Of a stretch of DNA of 64,000 bases, positions 51,334 through 64,000 are shown in pieces. The stretch spans positions 186,001 through 250,000 of the forward strand of contig MEHQ01001076.1 in assembly GCA_008828725.1 (NCBI GenBank), given 5' to 3'. How positions within the stretch are numbered: position 1 is the stretch's first letter; every line of letters starts with the position of its first letter. This DNA is from Saccharina japonica. Its lineage: Eukaryota; Sar; Phaeophyceae; Laminariales; Laminariaceae. The notes below the pieces were generated by a model. The model was not told where the DNA came from and ran no database searches. It was given only the letters and a program-made list of their open reading frames with translations. The position numbers were made by a program, and so were the translations under genes.

Positions 51334-54300
51334 TCCCTAAAACTGTGTCAAACTAATTGCATCATTACGTTCGATACTATTTCCTAGTATGGTTGAAGTA
51401 CCGGCGTACATTACACGTTACCAGAATCAATGACAATATTTCGTCAAACTTCCACCGTGCGGGTTACTGGCTTTGTTACTATCTGTTTTTTCGTTTGGGC
51501 CTAACCTCAAATTAGGTTAAGTAATCCAAAGTTGAATAGGGTAGGCAAAGGCATGTGCAGAGGCAGCCGCACCTGCCGTCCTGACGCGCGGTGGGCGGGA
51601 TACCACTTTTCATCGTGTACCTTACGCGTACCTGCTGGAGTAGTGACCGAATTTGGAAGTGCTTGCATATGATTTTAAATACGGACAGGAATAAACACTG
51701 TATGATGCTAAAACATCATCGGCCTCCCGTCTATCTACTGTCACTACAGGCGCAGAAAATGACTCCGCACGAAATATATTTTCCCCTCGTAAGACAAAAA
51801 TCATGAGGGATCACGAGTGACGCGGGTTTGGACAAACATCAGGACTGTTGTCGCAAATCCCTGCTCGAAATATTACATGCATGCGCGCTGTTTCGACCAC
51901 AGTCGAACAAACTGAAAAAACATAATCGCGGTGAGATATTGACGAAGCTCCTATACACTGTGGTTTGATTCAATGTGGAATCCTAGCCCGACCGTTTAAG
52001 TATTTCAAGCACTGCCACGGGGACGTTTAGATTCCGTGGGTATATGCGGGTAGGTGGCATACACATGTGTGTTCCAAAGCTTATGTGCACGCAGATCATT
52101 AATGTTCATCTATATATTATTCATAATGGATTCACCCGTCGAACCTGTCATCAATTGCCTCATGGAGCCACAAAAATACGTGTCATATCAACCATGCATA
52201 CATGCACGTTCTGCTCAGTTTCCTTGTACGCTTGCTGGCTATTGGAATCAACTGGTGGTAAGCAAGCGATTGTGAGCCTTGAGCCCACTGACACACCATA
52301 GTTGACCAAAATTACCCGCCAGACGTTCCCTACGCAAAGTGCAATACGCTGAAATGTGTGTGCAGGCAGCATGGTTGCTGGCCATTGTATGGAATGTGCC
52401 TACAACCTCAACACGTAATGTATTCGCATATAATATCGCAGCTGTCGTCATAAGGGTATTCATGCTGGCAAATTGAATATGATCTGAGTCTTGTACCTGT
52501 CAGCAGGCTAAACATGTTATCGAACTAATACTGACGGAGTCAAGGATACACCCATACCACCCTGGCTTTGTGATATACCCGTATGAATGGAGGACGTCGA
52601 GGGGTGGCACATCCTTGCCAACACTTCCTTGCCAGATCCACGCAAAACAAAAAAAATAGGCACAATATCCCTTTACCAGTACCAAACCACTGGCGTCGTT
52701 ACCTCGATATGATTTATTGTTATGGCTATGATAACGTCTTACGTCCTACCAGTATCTAGCTAACCTTCACCCGTGCGAGTTACTGGCTGTGTCGGTTTCC
52801 AGTTGTTTCTTTTCGGCTGAACTCCAACGAAGTTTCCGGGGCGGGCAGTCGATTCCAATATGTATCAATGTGCGAAATGGCAGCCACAACTGCCGGGCTG
52901 TCTTGCGGTTGGCGGGGTGCCACCATATCGGGTACTTGCCATGTTCATATACGTGGTTGGGTATGCTGACGCACTTTCAGGTGATTGTCACCAACATACA
53001 AGATGGACCTGGTTAAACACTGTCTGTAGCTGAGCATGCATCGGCCTCCCATCTACTCAATGTATCTGCAGGTGCAGAAAGAGACTTCGCACGACATATA
53101 TTATTGCCTCGTAAGAAACTGACTCTAAATGATTACGAGTGACGCAGATTTGAACAAATACTATCATCTGTTCTCGATTTTCGTTGCTTGAAATATGACA
53201 TGAGCTGTTGTGACAATGGCGAAACAAACTGCAGAACCAACATATCTGTAAAATATTGACGAATCTCCAGCACAATGTGCCTATGGTTATGTTGAACTCT
53301 CGCCTCACCTTTTGAGTGTTTCAAGCACTGCCAAGGGGACGTCTACATCATGTCGCTATAGGTAGGTGTCATTATAGAAGTTTCGTCCAGGGCTTATGTG
53401 CACGCAGGTCAATACTGGTCATCGGCCGGGTGATCTATCAGGTCACCACGAAGCCTGTTAAATTTGAGGTCGAGGGTTCGAGTCTCCGTATACAGGTTTG
53501 TACTATCAAATGACACCAAAACTGTTAGGAGCGCCTATTATAGTGTGAGTAGACACAATTCGACGACGGTCGACGAGGGAGAAAAGTAATGAAATCTCCT
53601 CGCCATAAAAATGCAAGGCACGCACCGTAGTGGAGAGGGAGGGCAAGGGCCTACTTAGTGATCCCGGATCTGGGTCACGATTAAACAGAGAGGGAGAATA
53701 GCACCGCGAAGATAAATAATACAATGAACAATATAGAAGTATATATATATAATATGGAGTGGTAGCGTGTATTATATTATGGAGCCTCCAACACATGTAT
53801 ATTATGGAGTCCTAGCGTTTATTTTATTATGGATCCTCCAACTCATGTGCCATGTCAACCATGCATACATACACGTTCGGCTCGGTTTCGCGTACCGAGT
53901 GAGGTTCGAAAATAATTGAGGCCAGAGATGGTGTGTCGTTTGCCAGCTAGCACACAAAGGTTGACCAACATTACACACAATACGTTGCTTAGACCTAGTG
54001 GTGTAGCTCAAAGTGTGTGTGCAGGCAGCGTGGTTGCTGGCAGTGGTATAGAATAATGATACACCCTCAACACCTAATGTATATGAATTGAAAAATGGCG
54101 GCTGGTGTCGCGGGGTATTCGTCCGGCCGGTATGTATGATATGACCTAGGTGTCTCGTTCCTGTCAGCAGGCTAAACTTGTCAACAAATTTAAGGTACGA
54201 CCGATCTCAAGGATAAACCCATACCAAACTGGCACTGTAATATGGTGGTACGGATGGAGTATGTTGAGGAGTAGCACACCCTTGTGTAATGCGTTTGAAA
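51334..54300. repeat. Internal tandem duplication A/B within U4
   Basis: Same arrangement. A runs from 51334 to about 52675 and B from about 52676 to 54300, with the SINE only in B. Confidence 0.7.
53417..53733 (+). mobile_element. tRNA-derived SINE, U4, plus strand
   Basis: Orthologous to the U2 and U3 copies. Box B reads GAGGGTTCGAGTCTCC and the body ends GCGAAGATAAATAATAC. Confidence 0.72.
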
Positions 54301-56375
54301 GCCTCGGATACTGTGGGAGTGCACATGTATATAATTCCAACCCAGTGTCTTGTGGAACCGAAGGCGCAAGTACGTTGACCAGTTACTCAGTGTTCCTTGA
54401 TACTGATGACATGCGCAGAAAACAAGACCACAATTAACTTACAATGCTATGTGTGACGCACGCATACCCATCCCACTGTTGATATAGAAGTAATTAAAGG
54501 CCAGATCTAAAGAAGATGTGTAATATAGGGGCTTGGATCTGTTAACATTGGAACAAATTAAGATATGCATATCTGGAGTTTATCATAATAGCGTTTGGTT
54601 AAAAGACACAATGTAAACTACAAAGGTTAAACCAGCTACAACCCTTGTAGTTAATGCAACCTAATTAAAGTTGGTTTAAGGCTCGTCGTGATTGCTTCAT
54701 ACCCCGTGTAGATCAACTATTGTCTCGCTAATGTGATTATCTGCTCCTCTCGAGCGACAATTCGAAACAACTGTATTGGGCCGACTGTTGAACTCTTCAC
54801 ACAATTGCCTTCGTTTAGCACAACCGCCTGTCTACGAGACGCCACAATCGCTGTTGCATGTAACCGACGGAATGCGGGTGGGTCAAGCAGATTCATATAT
54901 GTTTTTCTGTTCCTTCATCCCTTTTACCCGACACAATAAAGCCTGCTAGATGACATATCAGAGACAGGCCCCCATGCCACCTTGGACCATTCTGCAACAT
55001 CTCATCCTGCACAAGAACGCACTACCGGTGAGCTCGATCGTCGCCATATATATAATTAAATATGATGTACCATGCCAAGTAATCGATTGCGTAAGCCCTC
55101 GTTATGAGCTCGATGCTGAAGTCCGAGCATTCAAGCCCTAAGCATACAAGCCCTGAGAATGTATGTAACTAGACCCAAATATATCACGCGGTACCGTCGA
55201 AAGAAAAAGCAAGCAGATGACAACAGTGGTACGTACAGCTGATTAATGCAGCATATACTAATCAGTTGCTGGCGAATCCAACACATGGCGTATGTTGCAT
55301 AGCCAGGTGCGTCCCTCGCTATGAAATATGGGCCGTGGATTCGCGACACACAAACGTTTGAGGTTTAAAACAATGTTGCAGGCGCCACACCGGACCTTGA
55401 TGGCGTTTACACAGATGCTTTCGAAACCTGGTATATGTTAACTCCAACGTGCGCAAGTTATCGTTGCTTTCTTGGCGCTTGTGATATAGCCCCCTCCGGC
55501 GAGAATATTTGGCTTCGGATTGTTTGAACATGTTAAACATTTCTCCAGCGTGAACAGTACACCAATCGTTTCTAAATCATTACACTCCAGTGTAAAATGC
55601 GTTCTCTGGGATACCACACCTCCTCCAATTTCATCATTCCCAAGAAAACTCGTTTTGTGATGCATATCCCTGCATGTGCGTTCTTCCGTTTTTCTGCGGT
55701 CCATACTTCCCTCTGAGCGGTCCTTTCAATAGCAAACAAATGACCTACGGAGACATGACCAACACACTGAGAAATACGCATAAACCGTGCTACATACAAT
55801 ATACCTTCTGCTCTCATGCTTTCAGGACCCAGCTCTAGGATGTTGCGTGCTCGACTACTCCACCCGGCGATGATACTACCCGCCGTGGCCATACAGACTA
55901 ATCTCCAGAAGCCACATTTACTCTGTCACTCGCGATAGACACCCGGTTATATATGTACAGATATTATGGGCGCTCAGACCTGACGCTTGGGCTAAAGTTC
56001 CACCGTTTGAGCTAAACGTATTGTCTGCTGTGAAGTGGTTCGGTTAAGGTTCCACCATTCGAGCCCAACGTATTGTCTGCTGTAAAGTGGTTCGGCTAAG
56101 GCTCACCCGATATGTCCCAATGTACGCCTGCCCGAAACATGCAGTGTCTACGACGACACACGTCGCAGCTGCCGCCCTTTCACAACCAGTCCCAGTCGGC
56201 AATATATTCAAACATATTCGTATGCGTGGCTGACAGAGCTTGATAATATACACATCGACAATGTATCGTGTGCTGGTCATGTGGATGTTCTCCCTCCTTG
56301 TTCTCTTTTTGTTTTCCCATCAAATTACAGCATTTTACATTTGTACTGCTTTCACATACTTACGGCGCATACAAG

Positions 56376-59300
56376 ATGGTGCGATTTGTTGCTTTGATCA
56401 CGGCTTTGGTTACTCTCGGTGTCGCGGCTGGCGCCCCGGTCCCGTCTACCAAGGGTGAGTGCATGCATTCCTTCCTGTATACCATAATCGAAGAGGGAGG
56501 GGGAATGTACTCATGTCGTCCACGGCCGTAGTCGTATGGCGGTAGACCCTCGCATCAATGCCGGGACGGAGCGCGTTGGGTTTTCACCAATCAGGCAGAT
56601 ATTGCTTGCACCAAGCGTGGAGCGACGTGAGGTATTGGGCGAGAGCGGGGGGGGGGTTAGGTTAAGGATGAAGCCGAAATACGTATATCGTGCCTATGGT
56701 CTGAGAAGATTACCCCTGCCACCTCACGCGAAATCGTTGGTTTCCTTGTCTTTTCTGTCGTGTATACGCACCTCTGATGCCAGCTAGCTATTGGCCGAGT
56801 CTAGGCGAATCTTCTTCGCGAATAGAATTACGGCCGAGCAGCAATCGTAGTATCAAATTGCAATTGTATCAGTCCACAGTTCGAGAGCAGAGCTCAGACG
56901 AAAGTTGTCGCATCAGCTGTAAGCGCCGGCAATGCCAAAGGACCTCGCCTGTGATATGTTGCGCCTATTCTGTAGACGACTGTTCTCCCCGCGCATAGTT
57001 GACCAGCTGTACTTCAATCCACCTACAGGATCGAACCAGCACTGCACTGTGACATTCTCGTCTCGATAGTGCTAGCCACGAGGGTAGCTATCGGTCTTAT
57101 ACACTTCCTTAATCCCTGTATTGCTGCCGTCGCACCCTGTACATTTCGCCAGCCGAAGTTGATGCCGACCAGGGCCTTCACGGGAGGCGCACAAGTTCGT
57201 ACTACAAGGTATGGAACATCACGAGTTTGTAGTATCGGTGCAGTATGCATGTGTATACAGCCGCCTACTCAATATAAATTTGACAAGAAAAAATTACAAC
57301 GGAAAAAGAAGTAGGCTAAAACCAATTTGTTCGACCTAAATCAAACACTCCTAATAATAGGCACAAAACCTCCCGGCGTTAAGGCGGCACACCTGATTAT
57401 TGTTTTGCCATCCCGTTGGTAATTAAAATATTCGCAATGTCGTATGTGACCTTATGTTCTCCTAATCCCGGCTATACTTATATATAGAGTACACATTGGG
57501 ATTATCTCATATTCCCGTAACAACATAAAGGGCGTGATTTTCCGTATCGAAGACCCCTGTCATTAATGTAAATTGAGGGCAAGACCGGATTGTTGGGCTC
57601 TGTGAGCAGTGCGGGGTCGTCCCTCCCTTCTCGTAAACATGATATATGTTTCTGCTATACAGTAGGTGGATGCTGGGCAAACTACTACCGAACATGTGGT
57701 TTCGTCGACACCGAACGTCGTTTAATAACCCCGTGAAGGAAATGATGGATTGCGAAGCAAGCCCCGAGAGGGATCCATCTGTGCATACTCAAGGAACACC
57801 CTCTATATCGTACGCGAGAGAAGTTGTACGAATACATCGTTTGTCGTCGCCAATCGTAGGTGGTCGAAATCGACATACGGTTAAACCTACAGTAGCTATA
57901 TTGTTTCAGGACGTAGAGTACTATTGAAGAGTCTTGCTGCAGCAAATAGAGACACCAAGGCCAGAGGCAGAATGCGTAGGTGAAACAATAGAATATTTCG
58001 ATGACACCGCCAGGTCATGCGTTTAACATGAAAAGTGTATCATCGGGCTGCTCAGAACTTTCATGCCGATATGGTCTGAACTGTACAAGTACAAACTGTT
58101 TGATTCTAGTTCCCGCCACATCTTTCTCGGGAGGTTTGCCAAATGCATCTTCTGGTTTCTGACTTGTCTGCTTGAGGATGATCTCAAACGCTGAGAAATA
58201 CTGCAAACATGAAATGTACCCATATACAAAACTCCTGACCCCATAGTCACTACCTGGTGTAGTGCTGTGTATGTAGAGTCTCCTTGAAGGGGGGATTTGC
58301 TCTAACTAAAATGTAATGCATCCAGATGTATGCGCTGTGGTGTACAGTGTCGGGCGAAAATGGCATTGCGTGGTTATTTAGTAATGCGCTCTCGATCGGC
58401 CTGGATGTCTGTGATTGTTCAATTGGTATGAGGAGGTGATGGCCCACACGACCGACATTGTATTCAAGCTTGCGTAAATCGCGGACAAGGACTCCAACAC
58501 GCTCATTTTTCAATGTGTTCACCCCCCGCAGAAAGTCTACTGCGATTCCTACGACTGTCCTTACGGCTACGACCTCGTCGATGATGCCGACGATGTGAAA
58601 TGCAAGAACTACAAGTGCACCAAAGACCAGTGCTGCGAGAAAGGTGAGACACGTTCCGAATATAACCGATAAGGGACTGGGGCTGAACGATTGCCACGTG
58701 AACGTCGAAAACCAGTACATTATTCCGTCAGTTTGACGATGCGGTATATTTATCAAAGAGGATCAAGTGAGTTTCATTCAACCGCTGCGATTGTTGCTGT
58801 AAAGAAACACTCGTAGTACCATCTGAATTCGCATGTGCCACTGTAACTAACCTTGTCATCGTCATTGTTGTGTCGACGACAGACTATGTCTACTGCGACT
58901 CCTACGACTGCCCCCACGGTTACGATCACGTCGATGACGCCGACGACGTGAAATGCAAGGACAACAAGTGCACCAAAGACAAGTGTTGTGACAAGGGTGA
59001 GACATGTCTCGAATATGCCACACACACGAGTGTTGTACTGAGACAATGTTGCATACATGTTGGTACACATTTCATTATTCCCTTAACCGGCCTCAGCGGT
59101 ATGTCCACGCAGTACGTCCATGAAGTAGGATCATAGAAAATAGTTTAATCCTGGCTATAGGTAGTGCCCGCCGAGTGTACCAGCTGATACTGCGTGTGCC
59201 GCCGCGACTACTCTTCTTGTTGATGTCTACGTCAGACTATGACTACTGCGACTCCTACTACTGCCCGGAGCACTACAACCTGAAGAAGGACGCTGACGAC

Positions 59301-60128
59301 ATCAAATGTTCCCACTCCGGGTGCACCAAGTCCAAGTGCTGCGACTACCACTGTGAGTCGTACGTTTGAGTAGAGGTTTCATAATGTGTTTTGAAGTATC
59401 GAATATGTGTTGTATCCCCTAGAGGACAGATGGAAAGAGTATACTGTGTTCGTTGCATTACGTACTGTGCGGCATATTATTATCTCAAAATGCATAGTCG
59501 ACGCTTGACTTCCACTGGTGCTGACCCCGTGGACGGCCCTAAATGACACCGTAAACCTGTCGAAAAACTAGTTAGAAATACGATACCGTCTTCACGCCAT
59601 AACCTCTATCTTGTTTAGGAATGCGACCACGCCCGGTGGATCATTCAAAGTATATCATAAGTATAACATCATAAACCAGGTAAATTTACATATAATCTAA
59701 AGCATATCATCAGGGACGTTAGAAAGCAGGAATTTCATGTCGATCGGATGATAGTTTGACCGAGGGCCGCATATTTTGAATTTCAATCAATGGACATGTT
59801 CTATACACAGGGTTGTTACTCAATTCAGAGTGCACATCACATATAAGCAGTCGGCGAAATCTCAGGTAGAATTACCACGCGCGAATAGTAAACCCTGTCA
59901 CTGAAATGCCCCCAAGTGCTGCCTTGATGTTGTAGGCAGTCCTGAGGCCACGAAGATATATTCGAACCACCTGAGGCCAGCGCAATCCTTGTCTACCTGC
60001 TAATTTTCATATGGATATGCTGCACTTTTTTCTCGACAGGATTCGACTCCTTATCGCAGCTAACATGTCAAGAAGGAAACGACGTCAACCGCCAGGGGCA
60101 AGACAACAAGATATGCACAGTGGCGTAA
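56376..60128 (+). CDS. Secreted cysteine-rich three-module protein, copy 4 (U4), spliced
   Basis: Same gene family. Exons: E1 56376-56454, E2 56880-56918 (21 nt shorter, still in frame), E3 57153-57208, E4 58532-58643, E5 58883-58996, E6 59236-59352 and E7 from 60040. E1-E6 total 517 nt, giving 172 codons plus T. E5 has Tyr to Asn in its C-x4-C loop; E6 has the PEHY form seen in copy 3. In the E7 frame a Tyr codon is TAA at 60126-60128 (TAC in copies 1-3), a nonsense change if E7 is coding. The modules themselves are complete. Confidence 0.72.
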
Positions 60129-60571
60129 GGAGTTGCTCTCGGATGCGTCAAGACGTCTACCAATAAAATCATATTTATTCCGAGATAATTAATCGTCCAG
60201 CGTTTATCGCAGCATCTAGAGTATATTTTGATTGCAAGTATCGCTCACACAATTAGTTTTGCAGGAAATGAGTATTTTCGTCTTTCACGTGCCTCTGACA
60301 TAACCCGTGTGGTGGATGGTGAGGTACCCAACGAAGTTCCTCTCTGTATTGTTGCATATTTTTTATAGAGTCTAGAGAAACACTTGTTCTCTTTGACACT
60401 AAATATTCGGTTACTCGCTGGAGAAGGTTCGATTTTTGTCAGGTTGCACGTACACAGATGCAAGATAACTGACACTCGTTGCCAGTGTCGGATTCCCTTC
60501 AATACTGTATTGGAACTGTGCTAGCATCTCAACCGGCCTTTCGGTACCGGCGACGCCTTTGATATGGAGGT

Positions 60572-60838
60572 GTGGGTTTGAATGTGGTCCAGGATCTTTT
60601 TGATTGTAGAGCCGTAATCCAGGGTGTATTTGTTTGTGCCCCCCTTGCATCTCGTAGTGCTGGTTACACTGGTCCCCCGGGTAGATATTACGTTGAAGGA
60701 CGGTTCAAAGGTTATCTGGTACGTTGTGTGGAACTCAATGCCGATCTGTTCGAATTCGGTAATATGGATGGACGTATTCCGTTTAAAGGGTGTACCCAAT
60801 TCGTCAATCGGGCGAAGGTCTATCATATATTAGCCTAG
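60572..60838 (+). pseudogene. Weak conserved ORF downstream of gene copy 4
   Basis: Counterpart of the ORF at 25525. It contains GRYYVEGRFKGYLVRCVELN and ends at the same TAG as U2. No start or splice signal was convincingly found. Unknown product. Confidence 0.25.
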
Positions 60839-61031
60839 TCTGGTGTCTGCGCGTTTTGTGGCAGTGTTTAACGATGACAGCGTTGCGGCTTCAACAACCC
60901 GCAATGCCAAGACTGCCTTTTGGCGTGTAGCAAGACCCAACCCCGGGCACAATAATACATACCTGAAGCGCCATTGCATGTGACATCCTGTCATACAGCG
61001 ATCTTCGTCACTGCGCGTTTGCGTTGGTTGC

Positions 61032-61517
61032 TTGCTAGTATGTACTTCTGTACCAAGCGCGCATCTGTGGCACGCATGGCACATTGCCTTTATTCGAGTG
61101 TCGGTGAACGACAGCTCTCATGGTCGCCGGGGTGCAACTGCACGCCTTGGACTGCACTGTAACTGCCTTGCAAGCGTTCATCTGCCGTTGGCACTAATTG
61201 TACTATGCGCGCGTGAAACTTGCGTCGTTCTTATGATCAACGGGCGATACAAGACTCTCTTGGTACGAGTCTTCGTGTGCACAGTGTGCCGGAAAAAGGG
61301 TATCCTCTATTATGGTAACCTTGTTGCGTATATGATCGTGGTTGCGAATACGCTAACGAAAACACCTGGTTCGCTACTTACTAGCGTCGATACAATGGCC
61401 GTGCTGTTGCAACACTTGCCGGAGGCTTTTCATTATTTCTGTTCGCACCCATACGGTTATGACTTGACTAACGTATTGACAATAACCCAACCCTACACCC
61501 TAGGCTTCGGTTCGTAA
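61032..61517 (+). pseudogene. Weak conserved hydrophobic ORF, U4
   Basis: A 161-codon open frame with ARETCVVLMINGRYKTLL and GNLVAYMIVVANTLTKTPG. Counterparts are at 26145-26501 (U2), 42960-43382 (U3) and 9836-10069 (U1, truncated by TAG). It is retained in frame in three units, but amino-acid changes are frequent and there is no recognisable domain. It may be a remnant. Confidence 0.25.
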
Positions 61518-63940
61518 CCATCACCTCTGTACGGAATCGTCGGGAATGTTAGTTGGACGAAACACCGCGTGTGTCATGCCGGTTAACAACAAGTGCATTT
61601 ATGGTTCAATTGGTGTCGACGATTTTAGTGGGGCAAGTGATCGGCGCACAAATTTCCAAGTATAATCGAAAACAGAGGCACCCGGATAGATGTACTCAAC
61701 CCAACGATCGGTTTAAGGATTCTTATTGACACCACCTTCCCCTTGTTGGTCCGTTCAAGGATGCTTACAACCAGCTTATAGGTAACAACAACAGCTTTTG
61801 TCGTAAACAATGTTTATAACAGACTGCAGTTCACCAAGATATTTACACCATTGCACAACAGCATTGAGCACCATACAAAATATCCACAAGCAAACCAATC
61901 GATATTTCGCGTCCGATTTACTTACTACTTTCATGTAGACAGTGCCGTGCATTGTAAGTACTAACTCAATGTATACCTGTCAAGATCATGGACGTGCTAC
62001 CAATTGTCAGAACTAATGTCGTTTGGTCATCGATACAATGCTGTGGCTAACAGTAAAATTATGGTTCCTCGAGAAAGCATCAGGGAACGTTACTGTGGGT
62101 CGCCAAAAAAATGACCCGTACTTCCCATATACATACATACAGTCGTAGGTGCGAACACGGGCAGTTTCTACGTGGTCGAGATCATAATTGTGTGAAATAT
62201 ACCCAGTACAATATCCACAGCAGTGCAGAAACTCCGGTATGCTGCAAACATTACTCGCAGTAGGAGAAGTGTTTCGTACCCTGATGTATTTCCATTGAAA
62301 CCGAGGGTCGACAATTGAGGCAACGCATGGTACAGACGTCGGGTTGCAATCAAAATATTACTACATGTAGTGAACATAACTGGATGGTCGTACATAATAC
62401 ACCCGTATGATGAGGAGTAGTTAGAGTCTCCGGAATGGACAATAATGCGAGCGAAAATATGCCTGTATGATTCCCGGCGGTGCATATAAATATGTGTCGC
62501 CGCTCGCATATATATATAGATGTATGCATTGTTGTCGGTCTCAAAGTAACTGATCGCGAAAACAATGTCCGTGGTCACAGGACAGGCTCCAAAGACTCGG
62601 GAGTAGATAACAACCGCAGGGTAACACAAAGCACACAAAATACAAAGTATAACGCAGTACGGTATACCAGGTACATCATAACTGCACACCGTATATCTCA
62701 ACCAAAGAGAAGGAGTCAAACGGGGAAAAAGGGAAGATGGGGAAATATTGAAAACAAAATGAACAAAATAGAGAAACGTGACGACCCTCACAGTGAACAC
62801 AAAAAAAAAGAGCCAGGATCAACCACCAAAAACAAAAATAAAAAGTTAATTAACCAACGCGGGGACAGCCAGTTAGTTATATATTACCGCACGCGCGTTC
62901 TAGATAAAATAAAATATAACTATTCTCGGTGCAGGCTTCCAGGTACGCTGTACAATACATGATTCCGGTCGTGTTTTTATATGTCACAAGTTCGACAGTG
63001 TCCAAAGCGAATGGAAAGAAATTCCCACTCATCAAGTTTTCATCAGTTGCAAGCACGGGCTGGACGATTAGGACATCTTCAACGGTTTTGTCGACTGCTG
63101 TTGGTTTTCGATGCGTAATCTTCGACGCCTACGTTTAAGTGGGGAACCTTAGTACGAACTCTCCGATATATTGCTTCGTCGCCAGCAACAAAGAAGCAGG
63201 CATATACATGGTTTACACTGATCATGTAATGACACACTGCTGAATATTCGACGGATGACACATGGCGTGCATGGTTGAGTTGCGACAGCTTTATTTAGTC
63301 TGTACCAGGTAATTATAGTATTATGTACTGAGTATTCGACGAGTGACGCATGGCGCGCATGGTTAAGTTGCGACAGCTTGCGTTTGTACCAGATAACTAT
63401 TAAGTAAATACCTGTTACATGATACGGGGTGGTGTGCTCGAACCAAGGCATACATTATAGTGTGGTCCCTAAAAGAGAAGCTGGGCAGCAGTGCCACTGA
63501 CGCATCTGTAGCTATAGCGCGGCCATCACGGGGCCGCGGCCACCGCGGTGCAGGCCTTTACTGGGCCTCCATGATACTTTCTGTCAACAAACTGTTGCTC
63601 TACGGGTTAGACCGCAACAACGCACGAAGCTATGCCGCGCCGCAGTTAACATCGTATACTTCAAGTACGTGTACTGTATTGTACACAGCATTCATTTACT
63701 CGAGCATACAGGGCGGACGAAAGCACCGGCAGTACACTACTGTTTACGTTTCCGTTCAAACTGTGCACGTACCGTGGGTACATAGAGTAGCATGTACACC
63801 AAAACTTGTACGTTACACCTGACAAAATATTCCGGTATGTATGGGTCAAAATGCATACACAATAACGTACTGCAAGGTAGAAAACTACATATTTGACGCT
63901 AGTTCCCTATATTATATGCTTAATTGTCCCCAAACTGGGG

Positions 63941-64000
63941 TATTTTTATTTTTTATTTTTTTGTCCATCCTATGTATTATTTTCGCACTTCCGTCTTTCT
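63941..64000 (-). mobile_element. 3' end of minus-strand SINE, U4, cut by window end
   Basis: After CCAAACTGGGG the A- and T-rich tail and the first body bases (CTTCCGTCTTTCT) match the 3' part of the U2 minus-strand SINE. The rest lies beyond the window. Confidence 0.75.

Larger units (their letters stand above)
48991..64000. repeat. Tandem unit U4 (right end cut by window)
   Basis: Homologous to U2 throughout. It has the longest (CATA)n tract (about 734 bp), lacks the 750 bp inverted-repeat element, and ends inside the minus-strand SINE also found in U2. Outside the gene, 51060-55990 and 60130-63930 hold unit sequence without a supported gene. Confidence 0.85.

Overview
The window is eukaryotic. 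It has short exons joined by GT-AG introns with consistent phases, tRNA-derived SINEs, non-autonomous inverted-repeat transposons, long (CATA)n microsatellites and a TTTAGGG-type telomere motif. There is no bacterial gene organisation. I cannot name the species. The cysteine spacing of the encoded protein (C-x4-C-P-x-G/H-Y ... K-C-x4-C-T-K-x2-C-C) is reminiscent of extracellular Cys-rich repeats of protists and algae, but that is only an impression.

The window is essentially one long tandem duplication. A unit of about 14.5-17.4 kb is present nearly four times in the same orientation: U1 (about 1-14465), U2 (14466-31600), U3 (31601-48990) and U4 (48991-64000, cut by the window end). Each unit carries one convincing gene on the + strand, a small secreted acidic cysteine-rich protein. 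It has a signal-peptide exon (E1), two short linker or propeptide exons inferred from splice phase (E2, E3), three homologous six-cysteine module exons (E4, E5, E6) and a downstream exon (E7). ATGs are at 5172, 21218, 38282 and 56376. The E4 peptide is identical in all four copies although the DNA differs at six sites, so at least this module has been under selection.

Layout of each unit: a (CATA)n tract; a 1.3 kb segment duplicated in U2-U4; a plus-strand SINE followed by a short AT-rich tandem repeat; promoter-proximal 52 bp repeats; the gene (about 3.8 kb); and then about 8 kb of non-coding or degenerate DNA with weakly conserved ORFs, a telomere-like motif, an approximately 80 bp tandem repeat and a GC-rich palindrome.

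Some indels alternate. U1 and U3 share a 750 bp inverted-repeat transposon that U2 and U4 lack. U2 and U4 share a minus-strand SINE that U3 lacks. This suggests the array grew by duplication of a two-unit (A-B) block of about 35 kb. Later private insertions then arrived: a 247 bp MITE and a polyadenylated retrocopy in U2, and a 441 bp MITE in U3. No rRNA, functional tRNA or CRISPR array was seen.
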